Below are positions 36,139 to 46,986 of a stretch of DNA of 64,000 nt, in pieces (position 1 is the stretch's first letter; each line of letters begins with the position of its first letter). Position numbers and translations under genes: made by a program. The stretch comes from Platynereis dumerilii (lineage: Eukaryota; Annelida; Polychaeta; Phyllodocida; Nereididae): positions 27,173,296-27,237,295 of the forward strand of contig JAPTHN010000006.1 of the NCBI GenBank assembly GCA_026936325.1, written 5' to 3'. Under the pieces are notes generated by a model, which had not been told where the DNA came from, ran no database searches, and worked only from the letters and a program-made list of their open reading frames with translations.

Positions 36139-37196
36139 CCTTCAGCAAACAAAGTTCGAAGAAGGTATTGTAATCACTTGGGTAAAAATGCTGTCCGTCT
36201 AGCATGTATGGTCTAGTTGTGCCTTTTGATGGTCTGATGAATAGGTCTTAAATACTTTTTGAAATAATTAACAAAATATAAAAAAAAAATTGTTTCGTTT
36301 CCGGGCCAAGGCTCGGTCATTATTGCATGTGCATGGATGAAATTTGGTACACATGTGCCTATATGGTCTAGTTGTGCCTTTTGATGCTCTCATTGAAAGA
36401 TATTCTATACTTTCTGAAAAAAAATGAGGAAAATATAAAAAAAAATTTTTTTTTGTTTTTTGGGCTAAGACTCGGTCACTATTACATGTACATGGATAAG
36501 GTTTGGTACACATATATGGTCAATATGGTCTAGTTGTGCCTTTTGAAAGGTCTGATGGAAAATATTATTACTTTTTGAAATGTTGAAAAAATGATAATTT
36601 TTGGTTTCTGGTCCAACATCCGGTCACTATTCCATATACATGGATGAAGTTTGGTACACAAATGGCTTATGTGGTCTAGTTGTGCCATTTCATCGTCTGA
36701 TAGATGGCTATTCTATAGTTTTTGTAATATTGAGAAAAAATATTTAAAAGAAATGTTTTTATATCGGAGCCAAAACTTGCCCACTATTGCATATACAGTA
36801 ATTCAATTTTCTAAACAAATCACCTGTGCAATGTAGCAGTGCTTTTTGATGCATATAACACTTTATAAATCATTGGAGAAACTTAAGAAAATTTTAACGG
36901 CGTTATATTTTTTGGTTTTCAACAGACACCTCATAACCTGTACTTTGTACATGCATGAAAATATACCATAATATGCGTAAATTAGTCTAATAAGGCCTTT
37001 CCCTGATTTTACAAATCCTGGCAATCAGATGGGAATATGGCAGGGCAGCGGGCAAATAGAGATAATTGAAGGCCACTACTCGACCGCTATTGCATACCTA
37101 TAAGCAATTTTGTAAACGTACCAATTATGATATTATTGTAATCTTCTAAAGGTGTTATTCGCTGAAGGTTTGCTGCTGCACAGCCTATGTTTTAAC
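36139..37196 (+). repeat. Left inverted arm of a foldback element, with ~160-bp tandem units
   Basis: The outer end reads ACCTTCAGCAAAC then GTTCGAAGAAGGTATTGTAA. Tandem units follow, marked by TGGTCTAGTTGTGCC(T/A)TTT at about 36,208, 36,364, 36,526 and 36,671 (spacings 145-162 bp). Each unit also has a CACTATTGCATRTRCATGGA block and a TTTCCGGGCC-like block. The inner end CGCTGAAGGTTTGCTGCTGC with ACAGCCTATGTTTTA is inverted at 41,856-41,895. No protein is encoded. The family is also represented by the fragment at 25,482. Confidence 0.7.
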
Positions 37197-37221
37197 TTGT
37201 TTTTTCATTTTTGGAATAGAA

Positions 37222-38266
37222 TAGATAAGAATAGAATTTTATTGGCAAACAAAATACAATTACACTTCAACATAACAAATAGCACAATTAAAATACCAAT
37301 AGAAAATAGGAACTGACACAATGAATGTGTATTTGTTCCCTAGCAATTTCACAATATAATTTCTTAATCTTTAAGTAACAATGAATGAATATATATAGGA
37401 AATAAAAATCAATAATAATACTGATAAATTAAAAACATTGATAAGTACTATCATTTACAAAAGTGGTAATGACTATAACCTTAATAATAGTTAAGAATTA
37501 CAGAATTACAAAGGATATTCTAGATAGAGATTACAAATTCCTAAAAATAATAGTTATTTTCTTTTTGAATGTAAATTTACTACAATTTAAATCAATGACG
37601 TTTACAACAGAATTCCAAATTTCTGCACCTTTAAATCTAACATGCATTTTAACAATTTCTAATCTGCAAAATGGCAATCGAAAGTTATTCATATTTCTAG
37701 TTCTATAATTATGAAAATCAGCTTGATAATTAAACATATCTGAAAATATTCTTGGTAATTCACCTTTTACAAACTTATACATAAACATCATAATTGAAAC
37801 TTTATACAATTTAGGTAATTGTAAAATTTTAAGTTCATTAAATATACTATTCGAGGGTGTTCTTCGACTAACACCTTTAATTATACGAACCACCCGTTTT
37901 TGCAAAACTAATAGCGAATTAATATAATTAGCATAAGTATTTCCCCATATTTCAATACCATAATGAAGATAAGGGTGGAAAAAACTATAGTATAAAGTAA
38001 GTAATGTATTATGATTTAAGTATTATTTTGCTTTACAAATTATTCCAATAGATTTTGACAATTTAGATTTAATATAATTTATATGTTCTTGCCAATTTAA
38101 CTTATGATCAATTATAACACCAAGAAATTTTGAGCTAAAAACACGAGAAACTTCATAACCATCAATCTGTAAATTGCCAGTTATATTAACTGATTTACGA
38201 CCTGATACAAACATATAATGAGTTTTGGTAACATTCAAAGTCAACTTATTCACAATCAACCATCCT
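37222..38266 (-). pseudogene. LINE reverse-transcriptase C-terminal part, 5'-truncated, one internal stop
   Basis: On the minus strand the frame opens with WLIVNKLTLNVTKTHYMF, then FLGVIIDHKLNWQEHI (the LG-xxD-L-W thumb motif). It runs to IICKAK, then a single in-frame TAA at 38,023-38,025. The same frame continues (SFFHPYLHYGIEIWGNTYAN, VLQKRVVRIIKG) to the ending FKGAEIWNSVVNVI and a lysine-rich tail, stopping at 37,531. About 300 bp of 3' UTR and a TATTCTATTC-type tail follow to 37,222. This is the standard C-terminal layout of CR1/L2/Jockey-type ORF2. It lacks the endonuclease and RT core. The matching RT core lies in the same orientation at 41.5-41.8 kb. Confidence 0.85.
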
Positions 38267-38321
38267 ACGCTAAAAGTCTATCTCTTCAACTTTCATGTCA
38301 CCTCTACTCCTCCATCCCTAT

Positions 38322-39948
38322 CAGTGCTGGGCAACGCAAACAAAATTGGACTTCCACAAACGCAAATCTGCAAACTCTGATCACAACTTCCACAAACGCA
38401 AATCTGCAAACTTTTTAAAAATTTTACAAAAGGTTGTGCAAGCGCAAACGCAAACACCATCGCAAACTAAAATTGCGATAAATAGGCCCAACTGTTGCTA
38501 AAAAAAAAAAAGTTTAATTTTGAGAGATTTTTACAGGCATTGATATTGACCAAAAATATATAATTTACAATGTGGCTATATTTATGTATAAATTTGGCAT
38601 TGGCAAAAATATCTGTATTATTCACCAACTTATAATTGCTTGCCAACAGGTATCCAGAAATATCTGCAGGCCTACATAAATAAAGCTTCATGAAAAACCT
38701 TTATGTGTACATGATGGCTCACTGTCAGTGCTTAGTGCTATGCTTCAAAATTGCTTCATGCTGGACTCAAAGGTGTCAGTCATGACACATGTGGCGCCAT
38801 CTATACCATACCTTAACACAACCTTTTGACAAAGTCCTTTCCTGTTCTTATTTCAAGTCAATATTAAACCCAAAGTTGTAATAAATTGAAGATCTCTTCA
38901 GGCTATGTAATTTTTAACTGCAAATTGACCTATTCCAACTTAGGACCATTGTAATGAGGGTTGAAAGTGGGACAAAGAAAAACCAAAAACCTTGATCTGT
39001 AGTAGGCTTACGTATTCTCCAACCAAGAATGCTTGGGTATTTTGTTTTCAGTTTGCATTTGCGCAACTTATGCCCCAGTCTCACGGCACGTTACGGAGAA
39101 CTTTTTACCACTGAGGGGCAGCTTGAGTTTAATTCTAGGAAAAAAATGACCATCACGGCGACATACAATGTTTATAAAACCATTACATAATTAATTAAAA
39201 GCATATCACGGCGGGGTTCTTTTTGTTCACTGCGGAGAAGAAAAGTTGTACGCCGTCCCCAAAAGTTCGCCGGGGGAAAGGAATTTCCTCCTCCTGAGGG
39301 ATACTTTTATATCGCCCCGAGATATAAAAAGTACCCCTCAGGGAACCTATAACTGCCCCTCAGTGAACCTATTTCACCGCGGCGGGATGTCAAAAACTGC
39401 CGGCGAGGCTTCAAATGTCCTCCCAGGGGCAGGAAAGGTCCCCGCGGGGGCAGGAAAGGTCCCCGCGGGGGCAGGAGAGGTCCCCTCAGCGGCAGGGGAT
39501 GTCCTAATATCCCGGCGGAGATGTTTTTGAGGCGTTCTCACTGAAAAAATCCACGCCGGACATCCAAAAATTAAGAAAATTTTGGGCTCTGCTCCGCCGT
39601 CATGTAAAAAAAGTTTGTACCTGTTGAATCTTTTTTGACATCCACGGCGCAGTTTTTCCATTTCTAGGAACCGCTGAGGGGAACAAAAACTTCCCCTGGG
39701 GGGATGTTAAAAGTCGACGGCGGATCACCCAAATTCATCCAAATTACCAGGAAATACTTCGACGCCGATCTAAATAGTTCTCCGGGAGCCGCCGTGAGAC
39801 TGGGGCATTAGTTGATTTCAGGTCCGCAAACGCAAAGCGCAAATTTGATTGGCAATCAGTGCAAAATGCAAACTGCAAACAAAATAGCACCTCCGCAAAT
39901 TGCGGAATTTGCGGTTTGCGGAGGTGTTTGCGGAAGTGCCCAGCACTG
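38322..39948. mobile_element. hAT-like DNA transposon with exact 8-bp target duplication
   Basis: The ends CAGTGCTGGGCA and TGCCCAGCACTG are flanked by the exact 8-bp repeat ATCCCTAT at 38,314-38,321 and 39,949-39,956. Subterminal copies of ACAAACGCAAATCTGCAAAC and CCGCAAATTGCGGA-like motifs line both ends, as is usual for hAT transposase binding regions. No transposase frame is present. About 737 bp of the 1,627 bp is a later Harbinger-like insertion, so the element itself is about 890 bp and non-autonomous. CAGTG- ends and an 8-bp duplication are diagnostic of hAT. Confidence 0.85.
39071..39807. mobile_element. Harbinger-like MITE nested in the hAT element
   Basis: An exact 17-bp inverted repeat TGCCCCAGTCTCACGGC lies at both ends, with TTA at 39,068-39,070 and 39,808-39,810. 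The 737-bp body is unusually CpG- and GC-rich for this window. It is packed with variants of CCCCTCAG(G/T)G and CGCCG(G/C)GGG in both orientations. Three units of about 21 bp (GGGGCAGGAAAGGTCCCCGC) stand in tandem at 39,426-39,490. The TTA duplication and TIR style fit PIF/Harbinger. There is no coding. Confidence 0.8.
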
Positions 39949-39956
39949 ATCCCTAT

Positions 39957-40829
39957 CCTGGCCACACCCACCACACTTTGCATGGCGATTCCCAATGACA
40001 TTGCCTTTGAGTGTGGCTAATAAAATGCTTACAAACAATCCTTTATTTCTAACTAATCATCTTTTTCTGCAGCCCTTCTCACGAAATTTGTTCATGCACC
40101 TCCACGACGCCATTAATTTGACACTCTCTTTACTTGCACCTACTCCCCCTGCTCTCCTCAGTCAGGCAATGCATTTCGGAGGGAGGCACAGCCACTAAAG
40201 CAACCGCCTCACGTGGCCCAAGCTGCAAGATGTTCAGCCGGTGAACTTAATATAACACCTTTCTGATCCAACAGAGCGGTACTGATTTCAAAGATTACTG
40301 TATTTACCGTGGTCTGATATTAAATATGCAGCATAGAATATAAATTCTCAAAGCTTACCTGTCAAAACTGTGAGCTGTCCCAATACACAAGTTTACCAAA
40401 CACAACACCTAGCACCTGTTGGTGAAACACAACACCAAGGGCCTCATCAAAAGCCTCAGTCACCTTGGCTAAAATTGTTATTTCGCCTATCCATAAAACT
40501 CTCCTGTCCAGCAGCACACAAGTTGTCCCAATACACACACGTTTAACAAACACCTGTATCGCTGATAATTATTATTAGTGCATCAAAAGTCTCATCAACC
40601 TACCTATAAATACATATTTCCCGCAAAATAATGTTTCTCAAATCTAAGAATTATTTCTTCTGTTCTCCTTCTACCTTAACTTAAATCTGATTTTGTGATC
40701 TACAATTATCCCACGGCCATTCTGGTATATATGGATAGGCTATAAACTGATAAAACACATCAGAATTCCCAGGTCTTCTGATAGTAAAAAGGTAGATAGA
40801 AACATAGATACATAGATAGATAGATGGAC

Positions 40830-40915
<86 letters not shown>

Positions 40916-41505
40916 ACAGATAGATAGATACATAGATACATAGATACATGAAATAGATACATAGATAGATAGATAGACAGATAGACAGATACATACATGC
41001 ATGCACGACATTGCGCGTGCCTACACAGAAAAAAACTCTCTGAAACATTCTCCATTCTTTGACAGCTCTCATTGTCTAACACAGATTTTTGTTTAATGGC
41101 AAAACAAGAACCCACGGATGGCCAATTATATGAGTAGGTATTTTGATTTTCTAAATCTTACCAGCTCATGCAATGTTCCTTTTTACTTTAATACTAATAG
41201 TATGTTACAGACATTGGCCTAATGCCAGAGAAAAAATGTTTTTGGTACGCACATTATTAACTACATTTATGGAGTACTAATGAATACGCTATGATACAAC
41301 TCAGATAACATAAATTTTGCAACTTTACCTTCATCAAATATTTACCTACTTTAAGTGCAATGTATGACAAACCTATTATATAATATGCTGAGGCACACTA
41401 ACTCATAAGTCAATTTACGAAATTGTTTATTGGCCAAGGCAAACAGACCATCCAGACCCTCATTGCCTTTAAGGAACCCATCTCTCCAACGGGCGTTCTT
41501 AATTT
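39957..41505. other. Unannotated stretch with a local duplication and a GATA microsatellite
   Basis: It contains a two-copy direct repeat (TGTCCCAATACACA block at about 40,376 and 40,515, ~140 bp apart, with AAAGYCTCA further on) and the GATA array below. No coding was recognised; the long minus-strand frames at 40.7-41.1 kb are translations of the GATA repeat. Confidence 0.6.
40790..40995 (+). repeat. (GATA)n microsatellite
   Basis: A long GATA tetranucleotide array, nearly perfect from about 40,829 to 40,915. It is flanked by degenerate GATA/CATA/GACA units on both sides. Its minus-strand translation gives a spurious Ser-Ile-Tyr-Leu repeat protein. Confidence 0.97.
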
Positions 41506-41506
41506 G

Positions 41507-41775
41507 CATAGTTCAATGTTCATTTTTTCCAAAAGTTCATTTTCATCTTTCCCAGACAGGAACAAGTTAGTATCATCTGCGAACATTAAGACAAATAAAT
41601 CAGTTACACTAGGTAAATCATTAACATATAACAAGAAAAGCAAAGGGCCTAAAATAGATCCCTGAGGAACACCACATGATATTACATTTTCTTCTGATTT
41701 TGTATCATTGTAATATACAAATTGTTTTCTTTCGTGTAGATAACTATGCATATGTCCCATAGAGTGCACGTGCAA
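41507..41775 (-). pseudogene. LINE reverse-transcriptase core fragment (FADD motif)
   Basis: The minus-strand frame reads SYLHERKQFVYYN, then GVPQGSILGPLLFLLYVNDL (RT motif B) and MFADDTNLFLSG (motif C with the catalytic DD pair), ending at about ELLEKMNIELCKL. Such a core is normally followed by a WLIVNKLTLN-type stretch, which is exactly where the fragment at 38,266 begins, on the same strand and 3.2 kb away. The two are probably parts of one interrupted copy. No clear target duplication marks the junction (CTTAATTTGCATAG against ATCAACCATCC), so loss of a few bases or two separate copies remain possible. Confidence 0.8.
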
Positions 41776-41855
41776 AGTTTTTAGAAAAATCTATCTAATC
41801 CAACCACCACACTTGAGTCACCTTAATCATTCAGCACTGTGCAGCTAGCTGACGT

Positions 41856-42780
41856 AAGAATAAAACATAGGCTGCATAGCAGCAAACCTTCAGCGAAAAA
41901 ACAACATTTTAGAAGGACACCATTACACCATGAAAGTGATGAGAACAGCGTTGCATGTAGTATTTGCAATAGCGGCCCGATCTTGGTCTGAAATGATCTA
42001 TATGGTCCGCCATATATGCCCGCCTGCATGCCAGGGTATGTTGAGCGATGGAAAGACCTTACTAGACCAGTATACTCATAATATGGACCAGTTTCATACA
42101 TAAACAAGGAATAAGTTGTGAGGTATGGTTCAGAATATATCAAAAAACATTCAGAGTAACTATCAAGCAGACCAACAAAAGGCACTAAAATATTTTATAG
42201 GGAATGTAGATAAACTTTCCTCTATGGACACTGAATGATGGCCAAGTTTTGGTCTGGAAACAAATATAATAATTTTAATTTTTATCATATAGGTGACAAT
42301 TGTAACAAATTTCATCCATCTACATGCAATTGTGGCCAAGTTTTGGCCCGAAATGAAAAAAATAGTTTTAATAAATTTTTCTCAAAATTTCAAAAAGTAC
42401 AGAATATCAATAAATCAGACCATAAAAAGCACAACTAGACGATAAAGGCTACATGTGTAAAAAAATTCATCCATGTACGTTTAACAGGGGCTGAGTCCTT
42501 GCCCGGAAATGAAAATAATATATTTTTTTTATTTTTGTCAATATTTCAAAAAGTACAAAATATATATCCATGAAACCATCAAAAGGCACAACTAGACCAG
42601 ACAGGCTACATGTGTATTAAATTTCATCCGTGTGCATGCAATAGGGGCTGAGTACTGGCCCGGAAACTATCTATCCGCCCGCCGCCCGGACGCCCGTCCA
42701 CCCGACCGCCCGACCGCCCGACCGCCCGGACGGACAACTTTGAAGTCTGCTGAAATACTGTGAGTGTTGCTAGAATTTTT
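41856..42780 (-). repeat. Right inverted arm of the foldback element
   Basis: This is the inverse of the 36.1-37.2 kb arm. The inner end (AACATAGGCTGCATAGCAGC then AAACCTTCAGCG) mirrors 37,157-37,196. Units with AAAAGGCACAACTAGACCA-like blocks near 42,423 and 42,583 (160 bp apart) mirror the left-arm units. The outer part has a run of CCGCCCGA units (about 42,676-42,730) that corresponds, inverted, to the CGGTCGGG run of the fragment at 25.5 kb. The outermost 40 bp differ from the left arm. Confidence 0.65.
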
Positions 42781-44195
42781 TTTTGTCAGAAACTAGTCCG
42801 AGAGCTACAACTCAAACCTTGCTTTCTATCGGAATCTTCGTTTTTGGAGGTGTAGTCTCCTCAGGGCAAATTAGACCGAAGCATAAACATGCTTTGGCCA
42901 AAAAGTGGTGGGGCAAAGGTCCCGCCAGCCCCATCTACACTGACACCACTGGTTGCAGCGGAAATTTGATGGTCAAAAGCACTTATCGGTTTTACAGAGA
43001 GCAACAATGTATGAACTCAAGCCCATTTAAACACAATACAATATAATGACACCAGAGTGGGGGGGGAGACCTGAGCCTTATGGAACATCACTACTGGAGG
43101 CGATTTGTCCAGCTGACCCTGAGGCCCACAGGTCTCCCACAAATACCCTCTAATGGCCCCAGGATACCCTCATCCTGGCCCACTGCTCTAAAATTGGTCC
43201 ATTTAGTAATTTTCCCACATGTGTAGGCACTTTAGCCAAAACTATCCCGAGGCAGTGCCCGCGATACCATTGAGACTGAGGTGGCATTGGGGTCGCTTTG
43301 CCATCCACAATTTCATATGAGGTAGGCTAATTGCATTAGAGACAGGACGATTCACACACTTACCCATGTGGCCTGATAACATTTTACACTCCGCTTGACA
43401 CAACAGACCCTCACAATTCTAGTAATTATCATCACACAGCCCCATCAGACAGCATCATCTACCCTTTCAATCACCACAAAATGATCAAGTTGAGCCTGGG
43501 TTACAAAAGAAGTATTGGATTGCATGATAGGGCTGAAAGTGGCCGATTAATCCCAAAGCTGCTCCTTCCCTGACCTGATATCTCTAGTAAAGAAGCCATT
43601 CTCAGCAATGGTAGGATAATGCTGGTAGAATAGTTGCTTGATATATTTTGCAGGATGTCCACTCTGCAACTTATCATTCTGGTATGCTGGGCTTATATAA
43701 TAATCTTGCCAATACATCCTTCTGCAGATATCTAACTTGCTGAACTGTGGAGTCTTTCTTTTTTGCAAGCGGTCTTATGCCGAGAACAGCTGGTGGCCTC
43801 TACGCCCAGACATCAGACCAGAGTGCAGCGGCAAGGACTGCTTGTCATGTTCGCCTCAACTTCACTCCTTTCATTCGCCTCTCAGTCTCCTTTACAGCTC
43901 CTCTGGCAAATTCAATTGATATATCAAAACACATTTTCCTATCTTGCCCTCAGCTGCATAGCAGAACTTTCTGAGAGACTCGATCAGAGACGAAATTGTG
44001 AGAATTGGAAAAGTTGCAAAGACATTACAACCAATTGTCTGCGACTGCCTCAGATGTGCCACAGGACAATTTCATGGCTTGATGCATATTTTGATGGCCA
44101 GAAGCAATCCATTCGATGCCATTCAGCAGCAAATGTCAGCATCCATACAGATGTACCCCTCAGAAGCAAGGATGATAAAGGGTTTATGTCCTGTC

Positions 44196-44314
44196 TTCAT
44201 GATCTCTGATCAGTTAATTAGGACAAGAGGAGGACACTGCAGCGAGGCGCAGATTAATTTAAACAGCTGCTGTCAAGCATAGGCCTAAGCAACCTGGCTG
44301 AAGCTGAAATCTCA
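44196..44314. promoter_or_regulatory. 119-bp invariant island in the duplication (candidate conserved element), copy A
   Basis: It is identical over 119 bp to 57,156-57,274, while sequence just left and right differs (a small indel before, CCTAGGAACTAG against AATGGGAACCAG after). It includes GTTAATTAGG and GATTAATTTAAA (homeodomain-type AT cores) and AACAGCTGCTGTCAAG (an E-box CAGCTG in a short palindrome). Reading this as an enhancer is inference; a locally slow or gene-converted tract is the alternative. Confidence 0.35.
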
Positions 44315-44707
44315 CCTAGGAACTAGCAACTGGAAGCTCAGATATCTAACATCTGAAGTAACTCTCCTGCTATGAAAACAAGGAGCAAAGCAGAAAAGCA
44401 ACTTTGAATGGACACCTACAAAGGTAACCCAGAGAAGCACAGGAGGATGGCAAGCCAAGAGACCCAGCAGCAGATAATTTCCAAAATAAATGATGACAAA
44501 AATATCTAATGTGCAATCAAAATGATGCCAAGCAGGAATTTCCACATTGAAAAAAGGGGAGAAAAAGCAACGAAAGTGACGAGGCTTTGAGGCATGATCA
44601 TATCACCGTCATGCAGCATCTCCAAGGAACTTGTGACTTGTCGCTTTTGATAGGGTGATATGGAAAGGCAGATTGGAATCTGGCCCTACGCTTGTCTTGC
44701 AATGTCA

Positions 44708-44815
44708 CTTGACATCAAACATCATCTGCATCCCACATTGCAGCACCCTGCTAGGGCCAAATGGCAGAATCCAATGTAATTCTAGCACCAACTGGTAGCA
44801 AACATAGGAGGTTGA
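44708..44815. promoter_or_regulatory. 108-bp invariant island in the duplication, copy A
   Basis: It is identical to 57,667-57,774 over 108 bp and continues left with a single difference for a further ~35 bp. It contains TTGACATCAAACATCATC and GGCCAAATGGCAGAATCCAA. Function unknown; listed because its identity exceeds the surrounding duplication. Confidence 0.3.
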
Positions 44816-46986
44816 GACATAGGGAATGGTAACAAGACTGGTAATGGCAATACCATGGTACAGACTGAGCCATACTCAGCCTCAGCTTCCGCAGAAGAGG
44901 CTCATTGGTCGTTGACCGCCAAGATGACGTCACATACTGAACTTATCATACTTTACAGCGAATAAGAAAGTTCTACTTCTGACAATGTTCCAATATTGTA
45001 TACACCATAGAGTGTATTAGATTTACAAAGCATGTTTTTAATGAAAGGCTTGATACTTACTGGAGCTCAGTCTGAATCAGAGGATGCGTTATACTGACAC
45101 AAATCAGTGACACATCTGACAAATTTGACAGCATGACAGGACCAAGTTTCAATATGGTTGCTGTCATCAGACAGCTTGAGCCAAACATTGGAATATGGCC
45201 AGAACACGCCGGTAAACCTCATTCGCACATTGACAAGTCAGCTGCATGACTAACATTTGCAAACCAAATACTGTTCCCACACCAAAATATCTCTCCTTTT
45301 CTGTAACCAGTAAATGGGAATAACAGTTTGATTTACACGCAAAAAATTCCCGTTGCACTTCTATTTAAAAATGATATTTGGTTCATTCAAGAAGATGATT
45401 GCTGTGGCACTGTAAAAGTATTGCTCTTTTCCCAGAAAATGGTGGCTCTGCTCAAATTATCAGCCTGAAGCAAGAGACTTATAGAAAGGAGAGATTGTGT
45501 TGCAGCTGTCCAACTAGTCTCTGACCAAAAAACAATTCAAACAATGCTCGGCTATTACAATAGACTTCGTGGGAGGGACATCGCTCCAGGCAAATGGTCA
45601 GTGACCATGTTTTCCATCTTGTGCTGCAGGACTCGCTCTCTCTTGTCTACCAATAAACGGACTCGAGGAATCAAAAGTAGTCCAACATTGCAGGTCAAAT
45701 AAGACCACCTCATCCATAAGCATAACATCTGTGTTTTCACTTTTCTGCTCTCCAATAATTGCACTAAATATTCAGCATTCCAATATCCCTCTCCCTAAAC
45801 TAATTGATATAAACTGGAAGACTGGCAAGTCCATAACTGATTTTGCGACATCAATTCAGTGAAGTTGATTCAGTGCCGTAAACCAAGTCCAAAGAATCCC
45901 TGACGCAAATGGACAAAATAAGGAGAGTTCATAAAAACCCTAACCCAGCAAGTCTCTCAATGCAACTGCCCCGGCACAGTTCCTTGCTGTCCCACAGGAG
46001 AACATGGAGGAAAGCAATTGTGGCCTGGCAAGGTTGTTTTTATGGCCAAAGATCACTCTCATGGAAAAATCTCCACTCCAAGGTGTTGTTGCTCTCGGAG
46101 CCCTCAAGCCTTTGCCCTTCCTCAGGAAATCATCCAGAATTTCCGATGCCCCTTGACCGAGCCGAGCACTCCCAACGAAGCCTCAAAGTCTTCCTGTCCA
46201 TCCATGGAACCCATCAGTAGAATCCAACCTGACCCTCGGACATCCCAGTGACATAAAAGGTCCAATCACTGAAGCAAAAGAGCTGCAAGGTTACTTTGCT
46301 GGACGATCAAAGAGCAGATCTGCAAAATTCCTAACATATATCATTTCAAGTCGGCCACTTTCATAATGTCCAAATGTAGCATATCACAACAGCATCTTGA
46401 GCTACAATGTAGATAGCTGTATTTGCAGTGAAGTGACTGGAAGAAGATCAACATAAATATAGCAATGACATATACATAAACAAACTCCATGCTATAAATC
46501 TTTTCAGACTGTACACACTCATAAAGCAATATGTGATTAACAACTAGGTGCTAAGCAGTCAAAATTCAATATTCTATAGACTACAGGACTATAGACATCA
46601 CTCACAATGCGATAGCAGGGTGCCAACCTTCCCTCAAAGACCTCATGCAGCCAGTCATCTCCTTGGAATATTTACATGTATTCATCCTGGCAGTAATGAA
46701 ACCATGGTTTCTTAATATGGAAGATCCATGCACTGAGTGAGGAGGTGGGGGCTCCTAAATGGCTCAGAGAGGCACATCCAGTGGCAGACAAATGCACAGA
46801 GTGGCATAGAAGCTCTTTGAGTGAGGCAAAAATAGTTGGGCAATTTGGAGATGGGGCTGTGAGACAGGGCCAGCAGGGGTCAGGGAGAGACCAGCGGGCT
46901 AACATCTGATCAATGACAGTGAGCGATTGGTAACGCTACTCTGCCCCCTGGCCTCAATATTGATTTCTCATGTTTTCGTGTCAATG

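Noticed and set aside
40681-41115. 144-codon minus-strand repetitive protein
   Set aside because: It is the translation of the GATA microsatellite.
43747-43974. 75-codon frame conserved in both duplication copies (B: 56,743-56,940)
   Set aside because: About seven or more amino-acid differences in 65 codons, in line with unconstrained divergence; no domain and no splice context.
43763-44209. 148-codon plus-strand frame in duplication copy A
   Set aside because: The same frame is broken by a stop near the start in copy B (around 56,820), amino-acid changes are frequent, and it overlaps other frames with no domain.
45909-46220. 103-codon frame in copy A
   Set aside because: The matching frame in copy B meets stops soon after the start.
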